This document shows positions 51,016 to 63,860 of a stretch of 64,000 bases of DNA, piece by piece. Position numbers and translations under genes: made by a program. Below the pieces are notes generated by a model that did not search any database, was not told the origin of the DNA, and saw only the letters and a list, made by a program, of their open reading frames with translations. Each line of letters starts with the position of its first letter. The stretch's first letter is position 1. This DNA comes from Apis mellifera (taxonomy: Eukaryota > Arthropoda > Insecta > Hymenoptera > Apidae). Location of the stretch: positions 9,848,501 through 9,912,500 of the forward strand of contig NC_037639.1 in NCBI RefSeq assembly GCF_003254395.2, in the 5' to 3' direction.

Positions 51016-52390
51016 GAGTGTCAAGGTGAATCCTTCCTTCTTTCTTCCGCGATCTCTTCCCATATTTTCTTACGTTTCGTTAAAGAGTTTGGAGCTTTCC
51101 CTCTTCTTCCTCTTCTTCTTCTTTTTTTCCGTTCGTCTTTTGTTCGAAACTTTCGCGATTTTGGATTCCACGAAAACTTTGCCATTAGCGGTGCGTTTTT
51201 TAGACTCCGCGGATCTCGTTTCTGTTTCTTCCGAGGGAACAAAACTTTAACCGGGGATACGATATTCGTATTCCTTTCCACGAGGAATTTTTTAAGGGAA
51301 AGGGAAACGCGGTTGGATCGGAAATTTCCTAGTTTCTGCGCGAAATCGTCGAGGGATACGAAGCTTGTGCTGGATTGTTTCGTACTGGCAGTCCGTCTTC
51401 TCCTTCCACGCCGTCTGCGGTTCAGTTTACGTTTACTATTGATAGGACGTCGCGTTTGTGTGAAAGTATTCCACGAAATCGTATCGCGTGTTTATATTTT
51501 GGATTATAGCTCGATACGAACGATAATAATTCGTGTAACTTTCACCGTTTACTTTTTGTTTTCCTTGTTTCGTATCGTCTTGCGTCGTATTTAACGATTT
51601 AAATAATCCCATTTTTCCATATATTTTTATCGGCCTTTTTTCCTAAAACAATCGCACTTTCGATCGAGTGTATAATCGTAGAGTATTTCCTAATTCTTTG
51701 GAAACTCCGTCGCGATTCAAAGAATTAAAAAACAATGAAAAGTTATGAATTAAAGATATTTTAAAAAAGATTTTTGCGATGCGAAAGTGTCTGTGCGAAT
51801 ATACATTTATACGTGAAAAACAGAAGAAAAGATATAAAAGACGCATATACGTAGCCATATTTATTCACTAAACAATCGACTAAAGGAATACATACGACCA
51901 ATGTGGACAAGAGTCGAAGATTTAGAAAAAGCCGTGTAGCAAACATTCGATGAATAATGTATAACTCTTTGAAAAATTTCTCCTCTTCGAATTCCATTTC
52001 CATCCTGAGCTAAAAATGTTAGAGAAATAATAAATCGAGAGAGAGAGAAAAAAAGAAAATATGGCATAATCAGCGATTCATTCATAACGATTCATTCTGG
52101 CCACATTTTTCCATCCGGTATCCAATTATATCCAGGCGGCGAATCGATAGAGGGGGCATGGAAGGAAGGAAGGGGTTAATAGGAAGGGTGCCGATAAAAA
52201 TTCGAAAACAGTTTCCGCGGGGTAAATAAATGATGAAAATTTGTACGCGCTCGCCCGGAGAAATATGATCGTTACACTGGTGGCGCGGACAAAATTCTAT
52301 CCGGAGCGTGCAATAAAGTTGGATTCACTTTTACACGATCCTCCTATCTATTGATTTAATCAACGGAATAATAGCCATTGTATTCGCCGG

Positions 52391-53345
52391 AACCAATCGT
52401 TAACAAAAATCGGCGAAAAAAAGAAATTTCCTTCTCGCTCTCTTTGTTCAACCTTGTCCAACAATGTTTTGAACATTCACGAAAATCGAAAAATTCTCAA
52501 TATTCTCAAAATATTCTCGTTCCCTTTCTGCCATTGCGCGAATTTCTCGTAGAATTCTCGTATTCCACGTGATTTAACCAAAAAGTTCTTCTCTTGCCGA
52601 AGGAACTTGTCGAAGCAAATCGAGAGTCTAAGTCTATCAAAATTCGCGAAGATTTCAAAAAATTGAAGAGAACAATTGTCATGATGTTCGAAAGTTCCAA
52701 TATCAAAAAAGAAATTTGCTTCTCGCTCTCGTCAACCTCTTTGTTCCTTGTCCCTTTCGACATTCACGAAAATCGAAAAATTCTCAATATTTTCGTTTCC
52801 TTTCGGCCATTGCGCGAATTCGAGATATTAAAAATTGGCGCGAATTTCAAATTTCTCGTAGAATCTTCGTATTCCACGTGATTTAACCAAAAAGTTCTCT
52901 TGCCAAAGGAACTTGTCGAAGCAAGTCGAGAGCCTAAGTCTATCAAAATTCGCGAAGATTTCAAAAAATTGAAGAGAACAATTGTCACGATGCTCGAAAC
53001 TTCCAATATCAATGTTCACGCGAGATTCGAGACATTATAATAGGTTAACCAATTGTTAACAAAAAAGAAATTTGCTTCTCGCTCTCGTCAACTTCTTTGT
53101 TCCTTGTCCAATGTTTCGACGTTCACGAAAATCGAAAAATTTTCAATATTCTCGAAATATTCTTTTCATCGCGAATTCGAGATATTAAAAATTGGCGCGA
53201 ATTTCAAATTTTTCGTAGAATTTTCGAGAGCCTAAACGAAGATTTCAAAAAATTGAGGAGAACAATTGTCACGATGCTCGAAACTTTCAATACCAATGCG
53301 AGATTCGAGACATTACAATAGGCGCGAATTTCAAATATTTCGTGG
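52391..53345. repeat. Three-copy tandem array, unit about 300-340 bp
   Basis: Copies begin near 52391, 52707 and 53047. Each contains AAGAAATTT followed by CTTCTCGCTC, then CACGAAAATCGAAAAATT, then AAGATTTCAAAAAATTGA and GAACAATTGTC. Copies 2 and 3 share a segment around GAGATATTAAAAATTGGCGC that copy 1 lacks. Copy 3 lacks about 90 bp holding the CACGTGATTTAACC segment. The overlapping short frames on both strands here come from the repeat and are not genes. Confidence 0.9.
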
Positions 53346-55509
53346 AATTTTTGAAGACAAGGGTAGTTGGGCGAGATATATACCCCAATGAAATTTTCCA
53401 CGTGGTTGGGCCACGGTGGGCCCCCCGTCCAATGAATCTTGCACGCGAAACTGTGGCAAACTTGTCGAACATAGGGAGCTTAACGACGGAAGGACATTGG
53501 ACGAGGCGAATCGATATTGATTCATCGGAAAAGTTTTGCCAACCGGCCAATAAATGCGTGAGAAATGGCCCCGGTCACCCTGTTATACATTACGTATAAG
53601 CGGCTGCGTTAGTATTAAAGGATATCTATTACACAGGAGGGAGAGAGGGGGAGGGAGGGGGTGCAAGTGCAAGTATATGCAGTATACCCGGGCACGGCGC
53701 CATGAATTTTGAACGTGCACCGGTGCCATAGTTGTTGCCCGGTTGGAACCGGGTCGAACAACGGACCAACGAGTTTATCGTTCCCGGGGATTTCGACCGT
53801 GGACCAACCTACGATTTTTTCTTCCATTTTACGACGATCAACGTTTTCACGCTCGGCTTTTTTTTTCCTTTTTTTTTTTTTTTCCGCCGATTCGTACCGG
53901 GTTTTGGGTGGACGTGACAGGCGATTGTCCGACTTTAGTACGGTTTTTTTCTAATGCTTCGTTCCTTCTCTGATCTCTTCCACTCCCCGTTTCCACTACT
54001 TTCATCTCGAAATTTATTCTTAATTTGTTCGTTCGTCCGTTCGTCCCTCGAACGGATTGTTGAACGTTTCGCGGACGAATGCTTCACGGAGCTGCGTCAA
54101 CGGAGTGTATCAAAGTTACGGTTAAATGAAACGAGACGAGATTAAATTATATTTTAACATTAGAGAAGCTTTATAGTTCGGGTGAAAATAATATATTTAA
54201 TTAATTACATTTTTACGTCGATATTAATCTCGTTAAAAACATTTTCATAATAATATTCTAGTGAGACGAATCCTACTGTTTCGTTAAGTTTACTTGTTCC
54301 ATTAGTTTAACATTTATATTTTCGTAGATCTTTAATTTACAATCTCTTCTTCAAAGACTCGAAATACTTAAAGCAAATAAAATTCAGAAAATCAAGATCT
54401 CGATAGTAGGAAAAAATACACGAAATTTCTAAAACGGTTTCAACGAATCCAACGTTGATGAGAAACGTATCCACTTCCGTGGATATCGGAAGTTTTCAAG
54501 ACGCGTGAAAACAATTTGTATTTTCCGAAAAACGTGCTCTCCGGTATACATTCGATTCGAAGGGGTAGTGAAAAGAAGAAAAAAAAGGGGAAAAAGAATA
54601 CAATATTTTTCTCTCTCCCTGTAGCGAACTGAACCTATTAGCATGACCGTGACGCGCATTGAGAATAGCGTGGGCGCGGCGTCATAAAACGTGCATCAAG
54701 CGGAGAAATTTATCGGCGCGGGCCCGAAATAAAGTAATTATACCGTGGCGCGCGATCAAAGGGAGCGAGGACGAGCGAGAAGTCGGGTTATTAAAAATTA
54801 TAAACAACACGGTCTCCGCGAGACAAAGTTTCGAAAACATCGCGGCCGATGCGTGCCACGTTATTCACCAGCTTTTCCACGCTTTTCCCCCGGTATCCGC
54901 GTCGCCTCGTTTGCCATTCAAAGCCTATCCTGGCCTCCTCTCTCCCTCTCTCTTATTTTTTATATTTCTCGTTATATCCTTTTTCCTTCTTTTTTTTTCT
55001 CCCTCCGCGTTGCCTCCACCGTTTTTAATCCACCGTGCCAAACAACGCGAGGAACAAAAGCAAAGAGAGAACGAGAGAGAGAGAGAGGGGAGAGAAAGAA
55101 AATAAAGAAAAAAAGTTCGGCAAGATATGATAGAGACAGAGAGGGGGAACGTAACCGGGTCGGTATCTTCTCTATGTGTCTTTCGAAACGTATATATATA
55201 TATATATAAAGCAGTCCCCTTCGAGGCAGAGATTAATTAGAGAGCGAAGAATACAATAAATGATTATATCGAGGAAGAAAAAGAAAGTGGCAAGGCCGGT
55301 GACGGAAACCGAAAGAGACGAGGAGGGAGGAGGAGACATCTGGAGGAGGCTAGGGAGTAATACTGTAAAGGAGGAATGCCAGATTGTACCCGCGCCATTA
55401 ATGATGCCCTTAGGGTGTCCCCGTCTCCTATACCCATCTCCTTTGTAAATTATATAAAGAATTGTTCCCATTAGTGTAAAAAAATGTACGTAATATATAT
55501 GTGTATATA

Positions 55510-55530
55510 AATATATATATATATATATAT
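55510..55530 (+). repeat. TA microsatellite
   Basis: About ten TA units inside a wider TA/TG-rich patch from about 55490 to 55560. Confidence 0.93.
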
Positions 55531-56714
55531 ACATATGTGCACTATATTTATCCATATGCAGATAGATTTATATGTACATCAGATATTCGGGTATTGGAAT
55601 ATAATAAGGATGAAAAATGGCGAGTATATGCTCGGTATCGGTTACCAGCCCGCCTCGTTATCGTAAGAAAATGATCTCCAAAGACCGCTCATTACGGTGC
55701 ACGTCTCTTCGGGCTATCTTTCGCGTTTTATTGTTCGACTTATCTCAATAATATATATATATATGTGTCGAAGGGGAAAAGTGTCGAAAGCGTACGTTAA
55801 ACGATTTCACCCCTCGATTCGACGAAATTAGTTTATCAACGGGTTAAACAATTCGTGTTTATTATTAAGGATAAAATTATTGTCCAGATTGCAATTCGGG
55901 GAAAATTGATTCGAATATTGTATATAACGAGAGGCAGCATAAGAGTGAGAGGAAAAATTCGTTTTATTTCTTTGAAATTGTCGGGGATGGTCTTCTCTTT
56001 CTTTCTTTCTTACTTTAAAATCGTCTTCTTATCGATTATCTTGTTTGCAAAGCTTCTCGCTTAACGAGCGAGATATAATGGCGCGTAATCATCGGAGAAA
56101 TGAATGGGTTAGACACTGTCCCACTTTATCGCTCGATACAGCGGCAAAAGAATGGAGAAAAACGCGGAGCGATCGGTGATGGGAAAGAGATTCTCGTGCC
56201 TCGTTTCAACCCTCTCCCTCCCTCCCCCCGCTCTCTCTAGAATCCAGTGGAAAAGGGTTGGCGCGACTAACTTTCGAGGTATCCGTGTCAAAGTAAACAG
56301 GCAAGCTTAAATAAATACGGATAAAAAAAAAAAAAAATCCCTCTGATCAAACGTTACCTTTGTTTGCAACGTGTATTCTACAATCGATAACACCACCGCG
56401 TTCATTTTTCGGCAATCGTTTGAAAAAAAGAGAGAGAGAAAGATAGAAAGAGAGAATCATCAAACGAAACTTTTTCTCCCTTACAAATCCCATCCCCTCG
56501 AATTTCTCTTCTCTCGCGAGTAATTCTTAATTCGTTCGATTCCGAGATAGGGAAGAAAAAAAAAATAAATAAACGAACAAATAAATACAATAAAAAAAAA
56601 ATAAAAATCCTTCCGTTCCTCGAATTCTTACAATTCCACCGCCACTCGAGACACCACTTCGGACACTCGGCGCAATTTCAACCCCCCTCGGACCCCAAAT
56701 GCCTGGGATCCTAC

Positions 56715-56746
56715 CTTCCTTCCTTCCTTCCTTCCCTCCTTCCCTC
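56715..56746 (+). repeat. TTCC tetranucleotide microsatellite
   Basis: About seven CTTC/CCTT units with small interruptions at the right end. Confidence 0.92.
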
Positions 56747-59730
56747 TTTTCGCCGGAGAGGCGAAACGGGAAACGGGACGAAAACGAAATGAAACGAACT
56801 AATCCCGGCCGGCGATGTATCAACGCCGTCGGCGAACCGTATTGCCGCGTTTTCAACTACGACGAAAATCATAGCGGACGTTGGTAAATCCTGGGCCACG
56901 GATACGTCCGCCATCGCTGCACACCCCGCGATTTAATCCTTGCGCCGTGCGCCAACGTAAAATAACACGAAATTGCAATGTCGCCGCGGCGATGTAACCG
57001 AGGGGGAAAGGAGAGAGGGAGAGAGGGAGTGGATGGTCACTGTCGACGAGGGGCGCCACCGAGAGAGAGAGAGGGGGCGGATTATTCGCTGCAAAAGTTA
57101 GACGATTCCTGTCCGGCTCGGGATAATTACGTGAGGTGTATTAACGTGTGGTGCGCGTACCGACTGCATGCATACGTATAATTACCGGTGCGGTTTAACA
57201 GTACAGTACACGAGAGGAAGCACGGTGCAGGCGTTGTTGGAGGGAACCGTTTAACCTCCTTCGAAAAAGGAAAGGAGGGGCATTCAGTCGTTTCGCATCG
57301 TCTATTATTAATGAGATCGTTGGAATTTAGGATCGTTCAGGTCCTGGCGGTTGTTCGAAATGAAGGAAGAATCGCGACAATTGAATCTTCGAGACGGCAA
57401 TGGAATTTCGTTCGAGGGAGAAAAATTAGGATGGATGGGATGGTTGAAATTTTGATAGTGATCTCTTCGTGGAATAGGAAAAAAAATTTGAGCAAGAACC
57501 GAACGCTCGAATTTTCCACTAATATGTATGCGAAAATATTTCGCTTTATCGTACTTTGCGCTTTGAGGATAGAGAGAAACCGTACCGTACGTTCAACCTC
57601 CTTTTATTTCATTTTCGATGGATCTCAATTGGTCGGCCAAGATAAAAGGGCTTCCAAGTTTCCATAGAGTAGAGATTGATGAATGTACCCGCGATTCGAT
57701 GACCTACATTTTTCTTTTTCCCTTTTTTTCTTTTTTTTTTTTGGAAGGGAAATGTATACTACTTTCTTCTGAGAATTTACGTTTTTCCAGAGGAATCGCA
57801 TCCGTCTCGAGTTTGGAATAAAATACGTTTCAACGATCGTTCATTCCTCGTTGACAAGGAACTCGTTATCCTCGAAATTATATAGGGAAATTCAAAGTTT
57901 TCCTTAATTTTAATAGGAGAATTTTCCATCGATCAAAGGAGAATTTTAAATTATCGTGACAATTTTTTAATAACTATTCGTCGAATAAACGTACGAAGAA
58001 ACTTTTTCCCTAATAATAAAGTTAAAGATACGCGTTGAAATTTTAGCGAAATTAGGAATTCAACGAATGTTACGAATGTATAAATGTACAAGTTTTGCTC
58101 GCACTATTGTTTACAAATTTACGATAGCCGGGCTGGAGATGCACGCGTGTGTATTTTCATTTCATGGAAAAAGGGAAGAAAAGGGAAATTCTTTAACGGG
58201 AAAATAAAAGAGCGAGAGGATATTGTGAAAGTATCGTAACGACTGCACACGCGCGTAAAATATGCGTTCTAAAATAGTAGAAAAATACGAGCGGAGAGGG
58301 AAGATAGAAGCTTATCGGTAAATTGAAAATAATTACCACGGAAGGCTCGATATTCGATCGATATTTTAATCAGAAATTCGTTTAAAAAAAAAAAAAAGAA
58401 AGAACCATATACGCTCGACTCGCTCCACCGACCCATTAACCGTTATAATGGAAATGTACCAACTCTCCTCTCGGAGAAAAAAAAATATAAATTTGAATCT
58501 ATAACTTACGACTATAAACCTCTATCCAATTATATTCAATATTACCTTGAGACCCTTCAATTATTACTCAGCAGAGAGATTATCATAATTTCGATTCGTG
58601 AAATTCGAAATTCTAAAAAAAAAAAAACTATTATCTCTTCACCAAAGAAAAGGAAAAAAAGAAAATCCAAATAACATTCCACCTGTACGTACCTCGACAC
58701 ACGAGGAGTATTCCCGAAGAGAAAGCATCATCCGAGAGAAGGGGGCGGTGAAACGTTAATATCGATTAAAAAAAATCCCGGCTGCAAATTGATCGATGAG
58801 AATAAAATGGACAGCGGGGGTAAATTGGCGGGGCCAAAGTGAGAGAGCGGAGGGTGTTCGAAAGCCTGTAAATAACGCGCTTTGTATTAATTTATGGACG
58901 GTGAGCAGCCGCGTGGAGGGCAAGCGGGTCCGAGCAGCAGCGGCGTCGTTACGATGATATACGCGTGCAAGGGGTGTTATTTGGATTTCATTACGTCCCC
59001 CTCGTGAGCACTCGCCTAACGGGACCTCCTAAGAATCTCGAGCGGCGAGCTGAAAATATATTAGGTCGAACGATATTCGTTGAGCGTGGAACACCGGTTA
59101 AACGGTGAAATTCGAGTATTCTCGTATTCGTTCTCACCCTCGATATTAATATTAATATTGCAGCGGATCGTTAAGTGGATGCACTTGCTCTTTCGCATCA
59201 AGCCTGTATTTTCTTCGCGAGAAAGGAAGATGGTCAGATTAAAAAGAAACTATCTATTATTCGACGGTCAGAATGAATGATAATTAGACTCTCTTTCGAG
59301 TCAAAATCGAGCACACTGATGTTACAAACTGTCCATTTGTCGTACGAGGATGCGCGATCCGTTTACAATGAGACTTTCTTTTCGAGTGAGACTCGATGTC
59401 CTCTTAACTCAATTGGAAGACGCAATAACAATTAATATCAAATGCGGATTAAAATTCCTCGAATCGAACTGGTGATTTGTATACGAATATATGTATGTCG
59501 ATAATCAGCTTATCTCTATTACAGATTTCTTTGAACTGGAATGACGAATCAATCGAAGCCTACACAAGAACTGTACATATTGTAAACTCTCTCAAAAAAA
59601 GAAACCACAATCCTCTCTTCGGATAATCCTTTGTTTATTAAGTTTAAGAGAGGCGATTTAATAACAAAGAAAAAGCGTTTCTATGGTACGTGAGAAAATT
59701 TCTCCGAATAATCCGCGTTTATAAATCTGC

Positions 59731-59770
59731 GAACGAACGAACGAACGAACGAACGGTATTATTATTATTA
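59731..59770 (+). repeat. Adjacent GAAC and ATT microsatellites
   Basis: Six GAAC units are followed within a few bases by about four ATT units. Confidence 0.93.
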
Positions 59771-62393
59771 GTATCTTTATCGTGGAATAAACGTGGGGAC
59801 GTTTCAACGGATTCTGCCTCGTATGATGCCTCGAATTACGAAAAAAGGGGACGAGGGGGGAGATTGTAATAACTGGAAACGCGGATAATATTCCGGGTGA
59901 ATCCATGATTTGATTCCATCCCGAAATCGAATCGAGCTAATTTCATCCCCCTTCCTCTCCCTTCGCAATAGCGCACAATGGAGGAAAGTTGCGAAGTGGG
60001 CTGATCGCGTGTCGATAGATTAATTTTCATAACTGTGATTATTGGATGGGTTTTGGTAGCTGAGCGCGACGGTTCGGTGGCACGAGGCGGCTGGGCATCG
60101 CATGAGGGCCGAGATATTGCTGTTATCTGGCCCGATTAATTGGTTGGAAGTCGACTTTGCGTGTACGTCGAATTTCATACGAGTTTCATATGTAAATTGT
60201 GCACGGTCGGGGGAGGAGAGGGGGAGGAGGAAGGAAGATCCGTAATTTTATGTCGGTTACGTCGGACGTAAATTTTCTCGCGTTTCGTTTGCAAAGTTGC
60301 GAAACAAAGTAACGACGATTTGGATTATAGTTTGAAACTGGGGAGTCAGTTTTCGTGACGGTATTTGAAACGATAATAAACGATGGACTAAAAGAAAATG
60401 CTTCGAACTTGGGGTAAAGTACAAGTTTCAAAAGAGAATCCTGAAAGACGAATTATTTCGTGTCTTTTTATCGAACCGATCTCTCTCGTTGCGTCGTCGG
60501 ATTAATGTTATTGGATTATTCGCAAATCTGTTTTTCACCGACCAAACTTGGAAGGGAAAACTCGATTGGAAAACTGGCCGTTTCTCGCGAGCACAAGTAC
60601 ACCTAGGATCCACGAAGAGGGGATGCTGGATAAAATATGTACTCGGAAAAATCGAATTTAAACGGCTCTGGGCTGGGAAACGCGAGCGGAAACGAGATTC
60701 GAAGTGCACGCTTTCAAAGATAGCGTACACGTGGAGAGACACTCTTTGGATCGCGACCCGGATATCCGTTTTAACCCACCGGAGGGCAGGAACTTTCCTT
60801 CGAGATCGAATTCGTATTCGTATTATCTCGACACCTCGTCTATCGACCAACTTTTCCTCGTCGCGAAAAATTCATGCACTCGAAGCAAATAAATCTCTCT
60901 CTCTCGTTTCTTCTTCGATCGAAAATTAAACACGAATTATTCCCGAACGAGAAAAATTCAATTTTGTGGTGGTGTTGTAGCACCGCGGTGAAAAAGTTTA
61001 ACGACGTTTTCCGCCTTTTAGCTTTGCGACCTCCCCCCTTTTCGAGGGCTACGACGACGACGATTCTAAAACGCTACGGCCCTCTCGACGCCATTGGGGT
61101 TTACGGTTACGGTTAAGTACAGAGCAAAGAGATCGTATCGTTTTCCGAACGATTTGGCTAATCGAGCGGCGGCCGCGATATGCCGGGAGAGGAGGGGAGG
61201 GGGGACGAGCGCGGCCGCAGCTATGCGCGTCCGCTCCACAGCTTCCGGTTGCGGGAATTTAAACAAGGATCGGGGGCATAGGATCCATCCCCTCCTCCCT
61301 TTTCGACCGAGGAACGTCGAAACGTTCCCTTTTCCCCTTAACGGCCTTAACGTCGTCCTTTTAATTTGTCACGCTGTTAAGAGTTAATTTCAGTTTCGTC
61401 CCGGCAACGGAGTGGACGAGATTGAAATTGCTAATTTCTACTCTCCCGTGCTGGCTTCCGTATCGAGCGACGTGTTTATTCGATCCTTTTTTTTTTCTTA
61501 CTTTTATCCCTCTTTTCTTTTCTTTTTTTTTTTCTTTTAATTCGTATGAAAAAATGAGAGGAAGAAGAGGAGGAGAAGGAGGAGCATCGAGCCGGATTGC
61601 CACGAAGATTTTCTTTCTTTTTTTTTCTTTTTTTAAGAGCGAAGAATTAATTATTCTTAAAGGTGGAGGAAGGGGAGGGGAAACTTTCAACGGTATCCGA
61701 CCGCTGGAAATTAGCTGCGAGAATTAACACCGAGTTCCCTCGGTGGGTGAGATTTTTTTTTGAGGAAGGGCGTTTCTGAGAATTAGCTTGAGAGGAGCGG
61801 AGCCTCGTAGAAAGTAACGATCGGCCGAAATTAACCTTAAAACCGGCGTTATAACCCTGTATCCTTCGCGAGAATCACTCCGCCTGATTTTAATATCCGC
61901 CTGTCCCTCCGCAACGCGCTTTTCGAACGCTAGGAGAAAAAAAATTCCCCTTTCCTTTCAAAAATTACTTGCTTGCCCGTCCAATTCTTCGTCCCCGCGA
62001 TTAAAACCACCATCTTCTCCCCAGGGAGATCCCGTCCCAATTCGCGAACATCGACGGAGGATCTAATCGAGGATCCTCTGGATCCTCCCGGAACACGTTT
62101 CGAAGCCAGAAAATCCGCGATTGCTCGGTCAGACTCGGTAGGAGGAGGGGAGGGAGAGGAGTTTACTGGCGTTTATCCAACCGGTGGCCACATTTCGTAG
62201 TGATCGGTCGCTATAATAAATGGAAACTGCGGAACCGGGCTGGCGCGTGGCGGCGATTGCTTCCAATCGAGTGGCTAATCATCGGAAACCAATGTAGAGA
62301 GACGACTTTGTGTACAACACGTGTATACGAAGTGTATATAGGGGGGCGAGGGGAAAAAAGGATGCATTTTTCGTCGCTCAAGTTCGAGCAATC

Positions 62394-62430
62394 TCTCCTC
62401 TCTCTCTCTCTATATATATATATATATCTC
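62394..62430 (+). repeat. Compound CT and TA microsatellite
   Basis: About eight CT units pass into about eight TA units and then TCTCTATCTC. Confidence 0.93.
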
Positions 62431-62779
62431 TATCTCTGTTTATCTATTTCTATTTCCAGGAGACGATAAGCCTCGAAGTCGGTCGAAACGCTTGAAACGC
62501 AATTACCGCGAGAGTTCGTTCCACTTTCGATCGACGTAAAAAACGAATCGTCGATCACGATAGACAGGTCCCTGGAACGGTTTGGGAAAAAAAAAAAACA
62601 CGCGAGGGACAAAGAGCGTGGAGACGGCAACGCTCGACGTCGGGCATGCAATTAATGTAACGCGAAATTGAATTTTCGCAGGGGTGGAAAATGAAGCGGG
62701 CGCTCGAAAGGGAGGGTGGAACGTGTACGCGGAAGAATATTTGGTGTTTATCGGATCAAATGTTTAAAATTAACGATAT

Positions 62780-63860
62780 CCACCCGATTGGAAATTCGTC
62801 TCCTTCGTGATTAAATTAATAGCAAGAGGAGTGAATGAGCCAATCGAAGATGTGAGATCAACTGCTATTTCTAGAAACCTGATTGAAAATGCCGAGTATT
62901 CTCCTCGTGTGAAAATTCGCTGCCAGGGAATTTGAGCCATTTTTAGTAGTGCATTCACTGTTGAGATTCAATATTTCTATGATTCGAAAGAGTGTTAAAA
63001 GAAAAGTAAATTTAAAATAGACGAAAAATTCATCTCCTTCGCTCTTGATTAAATTAACAACGATCGCAATCGATCTACTGCCACTAGAAACTGATTCATC
63101 ACACATTTCTGTCCAATCTAACAATTGCAACAGCGTGGTCGCGTATTCTCCTCGTGTGAAAATTCGCTGCTAGGGAATTTGAGCCATTTTTAATAGTGCA
63201 TTCACTGTTGAGATTCAATATTTCTATGATTCGAAAGAGTGTTAAAAGAAAAGTAAATTTAAAATAGACGAAAAATTTATCTCCTTTGCTCTTGATTAAA
63301 TTAACAATGATCGCAAGAGAAGTGAATGAACCGCAATTGATCTACTGCCACTGCTAGAAATTGATTCATCACACATTTCTGTCCAATCTAACAATTGCAA
63401 CAACGTGGTCGCGTATTCTCCTCATGTGAAAATTCGCTGCTAGGGAATTTGAGCCATTTTTAGTAATGCATTCACTGTTGAGATTCAATATATATAGTTT
63501 TGAAATCCGTACTGCACATTTCTATGATTCGAAAGAGTGTTAAAAGAAGCCATTTTTAGTAATGCATTCACTGTTGAGATTCAATATGTATAGTTTTGAA
63601 ATCTATACTGCACGTTTCTATGATTCGAAAGAGTGTTAAAAGAAAAGTAAATTTAAAATAGACGAAAAATTCGTCTCCTTTGCTTTTGATTAAATTAATA
63701 ACGATCGCAAGAGGAGTGAATGAACCGCAGTTGATCTATTGCTACTGCTAGAAACTGATTCATTACACATCTCTGTCTAATCTAACAACAGCGTGGTCTC
63801 GTATTCTCCTCTCGTATGAAAATTCGCTGCAAAGGAATTTGAGCCACTTTTCCCAGCAGA
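62780..63860. repeat. Tandem array of about 250-270 bp units with a nested 96 bp duplication
   Basis: The word TATTCTCCTC starts at 62897, 63144, 63414 and 63802, followed each time by a version of GTGTGAAAATTCGCTGC. Each unit also carries CATTCACTGTTGAGATTCAA, TGATTCGAAAGAGTGTTAAA and AATTTAAAATAGACGAAAAA. The 388 bp spacing between the last two is explained by an extra copy of the GCCATTTTTAGTAATGCATT segment, starting at 63453 and again at 63549. The extra copy carries a TATAGTTTTGAAAT insertion in both versions. The array may extend beyond the visible unit edges. Confidence 0.92.

Noticed and set aside
52506..53401. Several overlapping frames on both strands with similar peptides, resembling a small gene family
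   Set aside because: The similarity comes from the three-copy DNA repeat, in which both strands stay partly open. No start, stop or splice pattern is shared consistently.
55360..55382. A miR-8/200-like seed (TAATACTGT)
   Set aside because: The match ends after the seed and there is no pairing arm nearby.
59163..59277. A possible exon after ATTGCAG, tested as the second sarcoglycan coding exon
   Set aside because: The translation lacks the GMGxL motif and the beta-rich pattern expected after the membrane helix, the acceptor has a poor pyrimidine tract, and no suitable donor ends it.
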